DNA from: an uncultured Succinatimonas sp.
GTDB lineage: Bacteria > Pseudomonadota > Gammaproteobacteria > Enterobacterales > Succinivibrionaceae
Length of the DNA stretch: 24,930 nt
Direction of reading: 5' to 3'
NCBI RefSeq assembly: GCF_905203285.1
Contig: NZ_CAJKVK010000021.1
Coordinates: 1 to 24,930, forward strand
The notes beneath the pieces are model-generated. The model was given only the letters and a program-made list of their open reading frames with translations, was not told the DNA's origin and ran no database searches. How positions within the stretch are numbered: position 1 is the stretch's first letter; the number at the start of each line of letters is the position of its first letter. A program made the translations under genes and the position numbers. Of this stretch, positions 1-8,276 are shown in pieces.

Positions 1-150
1 ACCGAATAAGAAAAATAAAAAATCCGATTTTTACCTAGACTGTAAATTTCAGGTTTTTCAGTTTATTTTCTTTTTTTAATCTACAGGTAAAAGTAGGCAA
101 AATCGTCTACGTATGCGTAATTGTAAAAGTTGATTTTGTTACTTTTAGAT

Positions 151-181
151 AAAGAAAACCGCCGCGATTTGCGACGGTTTT
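151..181 (-). terminator. Rho-independent terminator of ettA
   Basis: An 11-bp stem (155-165 with 171-181) encloses a 5-base loop and is followed, reading leftward, by a T-rich run (154-151 and beyond). On the minus strand the only imperfect pair is a G-U wobble, while the plus strand would have a C-A mismatch. It therefore fits termination of the leftward ettA transcript, 12 bases after its stop codon. Positions 1-150 to its left are AT-rich, and I see no gene in them. Confidence 0.8.
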
Positions 182-193
182 AGTGATGTAATT

Positions 194-1858
194 TTAGTCA
201 GTGACTTTCTTAAAACGCATTCGATGCGGAATTGCTTCATCACCGAGCTCTTTCTTTTTCCAGGCTTCATATTCGGTATAGTTGCCTTCAAAGAAGCGTA
301 CTTTACCTTCATCACCGTAGTCAAGAATATGTGTGGCAATACGGTCAAGGAACCAGCGATCATGGGAAATGACCATTGCGCTGCCGGGGAACTCCAATAA
401 TGCGTTTTCAAGAGCGCGAAGTGTCTCAACATCAAGGTCATTGGTCGGCTCGTCTAAAAGGAGAAGGTTGCCGCCAACCTGGAGCAGTTTAGCAAGCTGC
501 AGACGTCCGCGTTCACCGCCTGATAAATCGCCGACACGCTTTTGCTGATCGGATCCTTTAAAGTTAAAGCGTCCGATATAAGCACGGCTGGGGATCTCAT
601 AATTACCGACTTTAAGAATGTCCTGTCCTTGAGAGATTTCATCGTAAACCGTGTTTTCGTCTTTCATTTCGTCACGGAACTGCTCAACGTATGCAGTAAC
701 GACGGTATCTCCTAATTTAATTGATCCGCTGTCTGGTTTTTCAAGTCCTGTGATCATTCTAAATAAGGTTGATTTACCTGCACCGTTAGGTCCGATAATA
801 CCGACGATGGCTCCTTTAGGGAGAATGAATGATAAATCGTCAATGAGTACCTGATCACCGTAAGCTTTCTTTAAATTCTTCACTTCCATTACGGTATCGC
901 CAAGACGCGGCCCGGGCGGAATGTAAAGTTCATTGGTTTCGTTGCGGCGCTGATATTCGACATTAGAAAGTTCTTCAAAGCGAGATAAACGGGCTTTGGA
1001 TTTAGCCTGACGTCCTTTGGCGCCTTGACGAACCCACTCAAGTTCTCTTTCGATGGAACGGCGGCGAGCAGATTCAGTGCTTTCTTCAATCTTCAAGCGT
1101 TGATCTTTCTGATCAAGCCAGCTTGAGTAGTTGCCCTGCCAAGGGATACCCTCACCGCGGTCAAGCTCTAAGATCCAGCCTGCAACGTTATCAAGGAAAT
1201 AGCGGTCGTGAGTAACGGCAACAACTGTTCCCGGATATTGATGGAGGAATTGTTCAAGCCAATCAACCGATTCTGCGTCAAGATGGTTGGTAGGCTCGTC
1301 GAGCAGCAGCATATCGGGACGTTCAAGCAGTAAACGGCATAAAGCTACACGACGGCGCTCGCCTCCTGATAAAACTTTAATCTGTTTGTCAAAGGAAGGA
1401 AGTCGCAAAGCGTCGGCAGCACGTTCAATCTGACTGTCTAGGTTATGTCCGTCATGTGCCTGAATAATAGCTTCAAGCTTGGCCTGTTCTTTTGCTAAGG
1501 CATCAAAGTCTGCGTTTTCATCAGCATATGCCACGTATACTTCGTCAAGTCGGGCAAGAGCATCTTTTACTTCGGCAAAGGATTCTTCTATCACTTCGCG
1601 TACGGTTTTTTCCGGATCGAGCTTCGGCTCTTGGGGTAAATAGCCGATCTTAATGCCGGGCTGAGGACGGGCTTCGCCTTCGTAGTCTTGGTCTACGCCG
1701 GCCATGATTTTAATTAAAGTTGATTTACCGGCACCGTTAAGACCTAACACACCGATTTTGGCACCGGGGAAGAAAGATAATGAAATATCTTTTAGGATTT
1801 GTCGTTTAGGCGGAACAATCTTGCCTACCCGATTCATCGTGTAAATGAATTGAGCCAT
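194..1858 (-). CDS. ettA: Energy-dependent translational throttle protein EttA (ABC-F ATPase)
   Basis: EttA is a soluble ABC-F protein that binds the ribosomal E site and gates entry into the elongation cycle according to the ATP/ADP ratio. The 554-residue product is within a residue of E. coli EttA (555). It has two complete ATPase cassettes. NBD1 carries Walker A GLNGAGKST (39-47), signature LSGGE (163-167) and Walker B LLLDEPTN (184-191). NBD2 carries Walker A GPNGAGKST (356-364), LSGGE (445-449) and LLLLDE (465-470). The charged helical linker at about 250-310, rich in Arg/Lys/Glu, is the P-site tRNA interaction motif that defines ABC-F proteins, and an 'arm' insertion lies at about 90-140. 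There are no membrane segments. The start is supported by GAGGT at 1865-1869. It is monocistronic, with its own terminator at 151-181. Confidence 0.96.
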   Translation of the reverse strand: MAQFIYTMNRVGKIVPPKRQILKDISLSFFPGAKIGVLGLNGAGKSTLIKIMAGVDQDYEGEARPQPGIKIGYLPQEPKLDPEKTVREVIEESFAEVKDALARLDEVYVAYADENADFDALAKEQAKLEAIIQAHDGHNLDSQIERAADALRLPSFDKQIKVLSGGERRRVALCRLLLERPDMLLLDEPTNHLDAESVDWLEQFLHQYPGTVVAVTHDRYFLDNVAGWILELDRGEGIPWQGNYSSWLDQKDQRLKIEESTESARRRSIERELEWVRQGAKGRQAKSKARLSRFEELSNVEYQRRNETNELYIPPGPRLGDTVMEVKNLKKAYGDQVLIDDLSFILPKGAIVGIIGPNGAGKSTLFRMITGLEKPDSGSIKLGDTVVTAYVEQFRDEMKDENTVYDEISQGQDILKVGNYEIPSRAYIGRFNFKGSDQQKRVGDLSGGERGRLQLAKLLQVGGNLLLLDEPTNDLDVETLRALENALLEFPGSAMVISHDRWFLDRIATHILDYGDEGKVRFFEGNYTEYEAWKKKELGDEAIPHRMRFKKVTD

Positions 1859-1887
1859 TAATTTACCTCATAAAAAAGCTTTGGCTA

Positions 1888-1916
1888 ATTGTACCAATTA
1901 AGGTGGATTTTTTCAG
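1888..1916 (-). promoter_or_regulatory. Candidate ettA promoter
   Basis: On the minus strand, CTGAAA (1916-1911) and TACAAT (1893-1888) are separated by 17 bases. They match the sigma-70 -35 and -10 hexamers at 4/6 and 5/6 positions. This would place the transcript start about 20 bases before the ettA start codon. The -10 element lies inside a perfect inverted repeat, TAATTG-TAC-CAATTA (1886-1900), which could be an operator. This is a consensus match only. Confidence 0.4.
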
Positions 1917-1953
1917 GTAAGAATGCATTTAGATGGAAAAAATAAGCAGCAAG

Positions 1954-1980
1954 AAAAAACCGCGAGAAAATCGCGGTTTT
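1954..1980 (-). terminator. Rho-independent terminator of the AGCS symporter gene
   Basis: A perfect 10-bp stem AAAACCGCGA/TCGCGGTTTT (1956-1965 with 1971-1980) has a 5-base loop. On the minus strand it runs straight into six T residues. It lies 20 bases after the symporter stop codon. The plus strand also has a T tail, but no rightward gene precedes it. Confidence 0.85.
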
Positions 1981-2000
1981 AAAAAAGGAATAATACTTAA

Positions 2001-3464
2001 TTATTCTTCACTTTGCTGTTTATTCTTGGCTCTTCTTGAAGAACGAACTGCATTATGCAGTGAGGCAAAGCGGTTGGTTAGCTTCTCCGACGGACCGAAG
2101 AAAGGACGCTCGTCCTTTAAGAATTTATTGTCGTAGTCATTTAAAGCGCGAATAACAAGCTTATAAAGACCCACGACCGCAATAATGTTCGGTATGACCA
2201 TAAGACCGTTGAACATATCGGCAAGCTCCCAAACAAGGTCGACATGCAGGAACGATCCCATCATCAGGAAGGCAAGAACCATTACCGAGAAAACATTGAT
2301 TACTTTATAGCCGAACAGATATTTGACGTTTTGTACCGCAAAGAAGTACCAGCCGATAATGGTGGTAAAAGCGGCAAAGAATAAGCAGATTGCCACGAAG
2401 CCTGATCCTGCCTCACCCATGCCTTTTACGAAAGCATTTTGGGTAAGCACGATACCGGTTGCCTGTCCGTCAAGAGAGCCTGTTACCAAGATAACGATAG
2501 CAGTTGCGTTTAAAACGACGAAGGTATCAATGAAAAGTCCGACGATAGCGGCAAGACCTTGCTCTGCAGGGTGTTTGACTCTTGCTACCGCATGAGCATG
2601 AGGGGTTGATCCCATACCGGCCTCATTGGAGAAAAGACCGCGGGCTACGCCGTAGCGGATAGCTTCCTTAATTGAAGCACCGATAACGCCGCCGGTTGCT
2701 GCTTCAGGGTTAAATGCTCCGATAACTACCTGTTCGATTGCCGGGATAATCATGTCAAAATGGCAGCATACGATATAAAGAGAACCTAACACGTAAACGC
2801 CGGCCATGAGAGGAACCATCTTCTCGGTAAAGCCTGCAATACGGCTGACACCGCCGATGAAAATGAAACCGGCAAGCATGATAACGAAAATGCCGGATAT
2901 CCAGGTCGGGATATTAAAAGCTGACTCAAAAGCGGTTGAAATGGAATTTGCCTGCACCATATTGCCGACAAAACCCAAAGCAATAATGATAAGGAACGAG
3001 AAAATAATCGATAAGGGCTTATTGCCAAGACCTTTTGAAATGTAATAAGCAGGACCGCCGGTTATATGTCCTTCTCTGTCTTTGGTACGGTAAAGCTGAG
3101 CTAAAACGGCTTCGGCAAAGATTGTTGCCATGCCGAAAAATGCGGCAAGCCACATCCAGAAGATAGCTCCCGGGCCGCCCATGGCCATAGCGGTAGCTAC
3201 GCCTGCAAGATTTCCGGTACCGACTTGGGCCGCCACTGCAGTCGCTAAAGACTGGAATGAAGTCATACCGTGTTTGCCGGCTTTTTCTCCGTTAAAAGAT
3301 AAACCGCCGAACACGTGCTTAAACGCAAGTTTGAAATGTCTTATCTGAACGGCACGCAGTTTGAAAGTAAAGAAGATGCCGGTACCGACAAGAATGGGAA
3401 TTAAACACCAAGGTCCCCAGAGAATGGAGTTGATGTCTTTAACGATTTGAGTCAAAGCGTCCAT
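2001..3464 (-). CDS. Alanine/glycine:cation symporter family protein (AGCS, AlsT/YaaJ-like)
   Basis: This is an inner-membrane secondary transporter of the AGCS family, which imports alanine, glycine or a related amino acid with Na+ (or H+). The 487-residue product has the usual family length and about ten hydrophobic segments. The conserved family block at 77-126 is clear: AAQVGTGNLAG, then GGPGAIFWMWLAAFFG, then EAVLAQLYR. A second family signature, GVARGLFSNEAGMGS, lies in the middle of the protein. The C-terminal tail is short and basic. Substrate and ion cannot be read from the sequence, so no gene symbol is given. The ribosome site before the ATG is weak (AGAG, about 10 bases away). The gene starts just 52 bp downstream of the dedA stop, with the dedA terminator in between, so it may have its own promoter or depend on readthrough. 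Confidence 0.93.
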   Translation of the reverse strand: MDALTQIVKDINSILWGPWCLIPILVGTGIFFTFKLRAVQIRHFKLAFKHVFGGLSFNGEKAGKHGMTSFQSLATAVAAQVGTGNLAGVATAMAMGGPGAIFWMWLAAFFGMATIFAEAVLAQLYRTKDREGHITGGPAYYISKGLGNKPLSIIFSFLIIIALGFVGNMVQANSISTAFESAFNIPTWISGIFVIMLAGFIFIGGVSRIAGFTEKMVPLMAGVYVLGSLYIVCCHFDMIIPAIEQVVIGAFNPEAATGGVIGASIKEAIRYGVARGLFSNEAGMGSTPHAHAVARVKHPAEQGLAAIVGLFIDTFVVLNATAIVILVTGSLDGQATGIVLTQNAFVKGMGEAGSGFVAICLFFAAFTTIIGWYFFAVQNVKYLFGYKVINVFSVMVLAFLMMGSFLHVDLVWELADMFNGLMVIPNIIAVVGLYKLVIRALNDYDNKFLKDERPFFGPSEKLTNRFASLHNAVRSSRRAKNKQQSEE

Positions 3465-3489
3465 AGTTAAAACTCTAGTTGCTTAAATT

Positions 3490-3512
3490 AAAAAGGCGGG
3501 GATATCCCGCCT
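3490..3512 (-). terminator. Rho-independent terminator of dedA
   Basis: A 7-bp GC-rich stem AGGCGGG/CCCGCCT (3494-3500 with 3506-3512) has a 5-base loop. On the minus strand it is followed by five T residues (3494-3490). It begins 4 bases after the dedA stop codon and separates dedA from the downstream symporter gene. Confidence 0.82.
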
Positions 3513-3516
3513 CATG

Positions 3517-4167
3517 TTATTTTTGGGATTGCTCGGATTCAGCGTTATCGTTCATTGCCTTATTGAGCTTATTGTGAAAACGCTTTTTCAGGTAAATGCC
3601 GAGGACAACAAGAATAATTACAGCTAGAATCAGGTAGATAACTTTTTGTACGTCACCTACGTACTGCATCAATAAATCAAGGTTGTCGGCAAAGAAGAAA
3701 CCTAAATAAACCCAAACAGGAACGGAAATCAAAGCAGCGATGCCGTCCATCAAAATAAAGGTGAAGTAAGAAATACGGCGGCTCATTCCTGCAACCAGGA
3801 AGATCGGAGAACGTAATCCGGGAAGGAATCGGGCAACGAACAAAAGACCTAAACCGTACTGCTTAAATTTTCTTTGAATGTGAGAAAAGCGTCTTGGAGA
3901 AAGTATTTTGCGGAACATCCGGATCTTTTGAATACGGTAACCGAAAATTCTTCCGGCAAGAAACATGGTACTGTCGCCGATAAGCACTCCTGCAAGACCA
4001 ACTGCCAGCATTGTATGCGGATTGGTCATTCCCAAACCGGAGATAACGCCGCCAGATACGAGGGTAATGTCTTCGGGAACGGGAAGTCCGAAACCGCATA
4101 AAATCAAAATTCCGAAAACCGCGATATATCCGTAATCGGAAAAGAAAGCAATTAGAAAATCAAGCAC
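3517..4167 (-). CDS. DedA family inner-membrane protein (SNARE-associated/VTT domain)
   Basis: DedA/VTT-domain proteins are polytopic inner-membrane proteins. Family members have been linked to undecaprenyl-phosphate or phospholipid translocation and to maintenance of proton motive force. The 216-residue product has a glycine-rich N-terminal re-entrant segment containing GFGLPVPED (about 25-33), then GDSTMFLAGRIFG, and the hallmark block RFLPGLRSPIFLVAGMSR (about 113-130), followed by hydrophobic helices and a hydrophilic C-terminal tail rich in Asn/Glu/Ser. The start is GTG at 4167, supported by AAAGG at 4175-4179 with 7-base spacing. No better ATG lies upstream. E. coli has several paralogues (YqjA, YghB, YabI, DedA), and I cannot assign one, so no symbol is given. 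Confidence 0.93.
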   Translation of the reverse strand: MLDFLIAFFSDYGYIAVFGILILCGFGLPVPEDITLVSGGVISGLGMTNPHTMLAVGLAGVLIGDSTMFLAGRIFGYRIQKIRMFRKILSPRRFSHIQRKFKQYGLGLLFVARFLPGLRSPIFLVAGMSRRISYFTFILMDGIAALISVPVWVYLGFFFADNLDLLMQYVGDVQKVIYLILAVIILVVLGIYLKKRFHNKLNKAMNDNAESEQSQK

Positions 4168-4181
4168 CGCTTTACCTTTAC

Positions 4182-4209
4182 TTTATATGTTATTAAGAGA
4201 TTTTAACAA
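4182..4209 (-). promoter_or_regulatory. Candidate dedA promoter
   Basis: On the minus strand, TTGTTA (4209-4204) and TATAAA (4187-4182) are spaced by 16 bases. They match sigma-70 hexamers at 4/6 and 5/6 positions. They lie in the 53-bp gap between trmL and dedA. I see no terminator after trmL, so dedA may also be reached by readthrough from trmL. Confidence 0.4.
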
Positions 4210-4220
4210 AAAATGAGCGA

Positions 4221-4691
4221 TTAGGGCAGTTTTGCACCTATAAAACCTAATTGTCTCCATGCTTCATATGCCATGACAGCTACGGCGTTTGACAGGTTAA
4301 GGCAGCGGCTTTTTTCAACCATGGGAATTCTAAGCCGGAAATTTTCAGGAATTAGTTGCATTACTTCGTTAGGAAGACCTGAGGTTTCGCGACCGAAAAG
4401 CAAGAAATCTTCGTCTTCAAAAACAAAGTCAGACGGTGCGGTATTTCCGTGAATCGTTGAAGCGATAAGGCGTTTAGGTTTGACGTTTTCCAGAAATTTT
4501 TCAAAGGAAGTGTGTACGGTTAGATTGGCAATTTCATGGTAATCAAGACCTGCTCTTAGCATTTTCTTGTCATCCATGAAAAAATCGAGCGGACCTACGA
4601 AATGAAGTTTTGCTCCGCAGTTTGCTGACAGGCGGATTATGTTTCCCGCATTCTGCGGCATCTGCGGACGGTATAAAACGATATTAATCAT
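4221..4691 (-). CDS. trmL: tRNA (cytidine/uridine(34)-2'-O)-methyltransferase TrmL
   Basis: TrmL uses S-adenosylmethionine to 2'-O-methylate the wobble nucleotide of tRNA-Leu isoacceptors. It is a minimal SPOUT-family homodimer with a trefoil knot. The 156-residue product is one residue shorter than E. coli TrmL and lines up along its whole length. Family marks are NAGNIIRL near residues 15-22, GLDYHE, the cofactor loop FGRETSGLP, and the knot segment RCLNLSNAVAVMAYEAWRQLG near the C-terminus. GGAAAG at about 4698-4703 serves as ribosome site. The gene is transcribed divergently from ftsK. Confidence 0.96.
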   Translation of the reverse strand: MINIVLYRPQMPQNAGNIIRLSANCGAKLHFVGPLDFFMDDKKMLRAGLDYHEIANLTVHTSFEKFLENVKPKRLIASTIHGNTAPSDFVFEDEDFLLFGRETSGLPNEVMQLIPENFRLRIPMVEKSRCLNLSNAVAVMAYEAWRQLGFIGAKLP

Positions 4692-4819
4692 GAATCTTTC
4701 CGTAATTTACTGATAAAAACGCGACTGCATATTTTATCACTCCTCTCAGATTATTTTAAGTTATTAATTAGTTTTGTTTTTGCATTTAATAAACAAAGCA
4801 TATAAAAATTATTTGCATT

Positions 4820-4871
4820 TTGATAAAAATCATTTATCATAAAAATGCGTATTAAAAATATACGTATTTTT
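4820..4871. promoter_or_regulatory. Operator-like inverted repeats in the trmL/ftsK divergent region
   Basis: Two adjacent inverted repeats stand out in this AT-rich region. TGATAAA (4821-4827) and TTTATCA (4833-4839) form a perfect 7-bp repeat with a 5-base spacer. It overlaps TTGAT-AAAA-ATCAT (4820-4833), which matches the FNR consensus TTGAT-N4-ATCAA at 9 of 10 positions. Next, 4841-4852 and 4860-4871 form a 12-bp hairpin stem with one G-U pair and no GC-rich core. The location between two divergent genes fits regulation of either, but the FNR reading is a consensus match only. Confidence 0.4.
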
Positions 4872-5019
4872 ATCGACAGCGCGGTTTTCAAATTGCCCGA
4901 AGGGGTGAAAAATGGTAGTATCTTCAAGAATTTTATCCAGTTTTTTAACGACGGCGAAATTTGAGTTAGCTTTAGATTGTTATACGTCGTACGCATCCGC
5001 GATATACCTCGGAGGATAT

Positions 5020-8000
5020 ATGTTCTCACGCCAGAACAAAGGGCAGAACAACCGCATAAGTGATCGTATTTTACAAGTCGGCATGTTTGCTGCATCTGTT
5101 GCCACAGCAGGAATTCTTTACGTTTTATGTAAGTTTTTGATGATAAATGACAGTTCGGTAAGCGGTGAAATAATTTTAAACGGAACACAGGCTGAACAAG
5201 TAGTGCACGGATCTCCTATAACTGCCTTTTTATTCAGTTATTTCGGAGCCTTTACTTTTTTAATTCCTTTGATGCTCCTTTATTGTTTTTATCTGGTATT
5301 AAAAAATCGATCCCGATTATTCGTACCTGATTTCTTTAGGGTCGGATTACGCGTTTTAGGCTTTAATATTTTGATATTGGGTTTGTGTGCGGCTTTTTCC
5401 CGGACCTTTTCTTTTGGTGTAACCGGCGGTGGCGGAGTTCTTGGCGATTACATTAATTTGTCATTGCTTTCTTTAATGCCGGGAATGGCCGTTTCTTTGT
5501 GTTCTTTACTTTTGTCTTTTATCGGCATTTGTGTGTTTTTTGCCGTTTCTCCTTTGCAGTTAGCTGACGGAATCGGATCTTTTATTATGAGATTCATAGA
5601 CGGTAAGAAAGGGGAAGAGAAGGAGGTCGGACAAGAAGAAAGTGTTTCTACCATAAGTGAAATGACGGATGACGAATCCAATCACATTGAACCTTCTTTT
5701 GAAGAAGAAATTAAAGATGTAAAAAAAGCCGGTCTAGCAGATGCCTCCATTTTTTCCAAAGTTGCGGCAATGCCTAAAGCTCCATTTATTAATAAAACCA
5801 AAGAAGAAAAAGCTGAGGATACCGTTCCTACCAGAAATATTTTTGATAGAACCGAGCCTAAATTCTCATCTTTTGATAAAGAAGAAGCTCCTTTGCATAA
5901 CGAGACCCAGGATGATTTCTTGCATGATCCTTTTTTAGCCAATGAATTAAAGGATGAAAAATCGGACAACGACAGTCCGCGTACTATCATCACTCGTAAT
6001 AATGATAAAGAGAATTTCTTTAAAGATGATGCAAACTCTTTTGATAAAGAGCCTTCTACTATTATCACGAAAGGATACGATCCGATTTTTGCTACCGGAC
6101 CGGAGTTTGAGAGTAAAGCGGACAATGTTGATGATACTGGCAGCAGTACTTTTATTTCATACGGCAGCGGCGCACCTCAGGATGATTATGTTCCCAAAGC
6201 TCCGGTAAGTCCGGATCCTGCTATCGTAAGTACTCATATTTTCTCCGGTGAACCCGTTGAGTCATTTAGCGCTAAAACGGAGTTTTCTGCCGGACTTGAC
6301 GAACAAGATCCCGTTATTAAAGACGAAGTTGACGAGGCGGTTGAGGAAAATGTCATTCAATTTAGCGACTTTGCTAAAAAGGGATCGTTTGAATTAAACG
6401 ATCTTCCTGCATCATTCCTGCCCAGTGCTCAAGAGGATGATGGGGCGTTTACGCCGGTTGCGCATACCTTATCGGAAAAGGACGGATCTTACCAGTATGA
6501 AAGCGCTGAGCGCGGCGTTTTGTCAGTCTCCGGTAAAGAACATGATTTTGCCGCAGATAAGAATGCAGCTTCAAGCAGTGAAAGTTTTAATGCGCCTTTA
6601 AAGCAGGATGATTATGCGTTAAAGGAAGAAAACGAAGAGGTGAAAGCTTCTTTAAATGACGGTGACGGACAGGGATTTTTCGGTAAACCTCAAAACAGCA
6701 GTGCCTCAAATCTTCCTTCATATATTAAGCCTGAGGAAGAAAAGAAAGCTGCAGCTGCTTTAAGTACCGTGACTGTTCCTCATCATAGTTTCGGCTCTTG
6801 GCGTCCGTCTTTTGATTTACTCACGCCGTCTCACAATGTAAAAGTAACTTCTCCTGAAGATTTGGAGCAGATGGCAGGGAAAATCAACTCCTGCCTTGCA
6901 AGCTTTAAGATTAAGGCTCAGGTTGCTCGCTACAATGTAGGGCCAATAATCACCCGCTACGATTTAATGCTTTCCCCGGGAACAAAAACTGCAACTATTA
7001 TTAATTTAAGTCAGGATCTGTGCCGTGAGCTTATGGTGCGCTCGGTACGCGTTGTCAGCAATATCCCCGGAACACAGTTTGTAGGTCTTGAAATTCCTAA
7101 TCCTCACCGCAAAATGATCACTTTGCGTGATATGGCTGATGCCGGTGCTTTTAATCGTGCAAAGGGTACGTTGCCGATTTGCCTTGGCAGTTCCGTTACC
7201 GGAGAGCCTGTTATGGTCGATTTGGCGGCAGCTCCGCATCTTTTGATTTCAGGAACCACAGGCTCCGGAAAGTCTGCAGGACTTAACTGCTTTTTAATTT
7301 CACTTTTAATGCAAAAGTCCCCGGAGGAGCTGCGTTTGATTCTTATTGATCCTAAACGCATTGAGTTTTCTCTTTACAATAATTTGCCGCATCTTATTAC
7401 TCCGGTTATTTCAGATGTGGCTGAAAAGACGTCTGCGGCTTTGCGCTGGTGCATTGATGAAATGGAACGCCGTTATGCGCTTATTGAAGCTATCGGCGTA
7501 CGCAAGATAAGTGAATATAACGAGCTTATCGAAGAAGCAAGAGCATCAGGACGCAGAGTTTATGACCCGGCATGGACTGCCGATATGGGAGGAGAACCTC
7601 CGGTTTTGGCACCTTTGCCTTCAATTGTTATCGTGATTGAAGAATACGCTGATTTATTGGCGCAGACTTCAGGCCGCAAGAAGAATGTCGAGAATTCACC
7701 TGAGATGTGCATTAACCGTTTGGCCGCAAAAGCCCGTGCCGCAGGTATGCATATTATTTTGGCAACGCAAACTCCGCGTGCCGATGTGGTAACCGGCGTT
7801 ATCAAGGCCAATATGCCGTCCCGTGTTGCTTTTACCGTGCAGTCAAAGCTTGATTCAACAATTATTTTAGATGAGCAAGGAGCTGAAAAGCTTTTAGGCT
7901 ATGGTGACATGCTGTGTAAATTCACCGGTGTAAACGGCGGGCAGACGTTTAGAGCTCATGGTGCGTTCTTAAGCAATGATGACGTCGAGCGTGTTGTCGA

Positions 8001-8274
8001 GGCTTGGAAAGAGCACGGCGGAGAACCTGATTACATTGATGGCGTTACCGATTTGCCGGAAGAGGAAAATGACAGCGATGATTTTTCCTCCGAGCCTAAA
8101 GTCGTTCAGCTTGATAAACTTTTTGATCAGGCTGCAGCCTATACCCGCGAACATTATGCCCGTAAGCAGAAATATCCTTCTATAAGCGATTTTCAATCTA
8201 CTTTCGGCGTAGGCTATCCTCGTGCTAAGAAAATCGTGGCACAATTGATTCGTGAAGGTGTAATGGAGGATTAG
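5020..8274 (+). CDS. ftsK: DNA translocase FtsK
   Basis: FtsK anchors at the division septum and pumps DNA so that XerCD can resolve chromosome dimers at dif. The 1084-residue product (E. coli 1329) has four membrane segments (about 18-41, 69-93, 107-127, 148-175), an acidic low-complexity linker (about 195-650), a RecA-like motor and a C-terminal winged-helix gamma domain. Walker A GTTGSGKS is at 745-752. Walker B is IVIVIEEYADLL (869-880), with Glu874 where FtsK proteins normally have Asp. The next motif reads TQTPRADVVTG (916-926) where E. coli has TQRPSVDVITG. I place the start at ATG 5020 because GGAGG (5011-5015) precedes it and the short cytoplasmic N-terminus then matches the family. 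The frame stays open up to an ATG at 4912 (AGGGG at 4901-4905), which would add 36 residues. It leads an ftsK-lolA-rarA cluster, as in E. coli. Confidence 0.95.
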   Translation: MFSRQNKGQNNRISDRILQVGMFAASVATAGILYVLCKFLMINDSSVSGEIILNGTQAEQVVHGSPITAFLFSYFGAFTFLIPLMLLYCFYLVLKNRSRLFVPDFFRVGLRVLGFNILILGLCAAFSRTFSFGVTGGGGVLGDYINLSLLSLMPGMAVSLCSLLLSFIGICVFFAVSPLQLADGIGSFIMRFIDGKKGEEKEVGQEESVSTISEMTDDESNHIEPSFEEEIKDVKKAGLADASIFSKVAAMPKAPFINKTKEEKAEDTVPTRNIFDRTEPKFSSFDKEEAPLHNETQDDFLHDPFLANELKDEKSDNDSPRTIITRNNDKENFFKDDANSFDKEPSTIITKGYDPIFATGPEFESKADNVDDTGSSTFISYGSGAPQDDYVPKAPVSPDPAIVSTHIFSGEPVESFSAKTEFSAGLDEQDPVIKDEVDEAVEENVIQFSDFAKKGSFELNDLPASFLPSAQEDDGAFTPVAHTLSEKDGSYQYESAERGVLSVSGKEHDFAADKNAASSSESFNAPLKQDDYALKEENEEVKASLNDGDGQGFFGKPQNSSASNLPSYIKPEEEKKAAAALSTVTVPHHSFGSWRPSFDLLTPSHNVKVTSPEDLEQMAGKINSCLASFKIKAQVARYNVGPIITRYDLMLSPGTKTATIINLSQDLCRELMVRSVRVVSNIPGTQFVGLEIPNPHRKMITLRDMADAGAFNRAKGTLPICLGSSVTGEPVMVDLAAAPHLLISGTTGSGKSAGLNCFLISLLMQKSPEELRLILIDPKRIEFSLYNNLPHLITPVISDVAEKTSAALRWCIDEMERRYALIEAIGVRKISEYNELIEEARASGRRVYDPAWTADMGGEPPVLAPLPSIVIVIEEYADLLAQTSGRKKNVENSPEMCINRLAAKARAAGMHIILATQTPRADVVTGVIKANMPSRVAFTVQSKLDSTIILDEQGAEKLLGYGDMLCKFTGVNGGQTFRAHGAFLSNDDVERVVEAWKEHGGEPDYIDGVTDLPEEENDSDDFSSEPKVVQLDKLFDQAAAYTREHYARKQKYPSISDFQSTFGVGYPRAKKIVAQLIREGVMED

Positions 8275-8276
8275 GC

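Noticed and set aside
18..32. AT-rich inverted repeat AAAAATC-C-GATTTTT near the left edge
   Set aside because: The one-base centre leaves almost no stable stem, and no gene end is visible to its left; it is consistent with chance in an AT-rich spacer.
4751..5188. Leftward open frame of 145 codons across the trmL/ftsK gap
   Set aside because: It overlaps the ftsK start region and has AT-rich, Lys/Asn/Leu-heavy composition with no recognisable family and no supporting ribosome site. It is most likely a chance frame.
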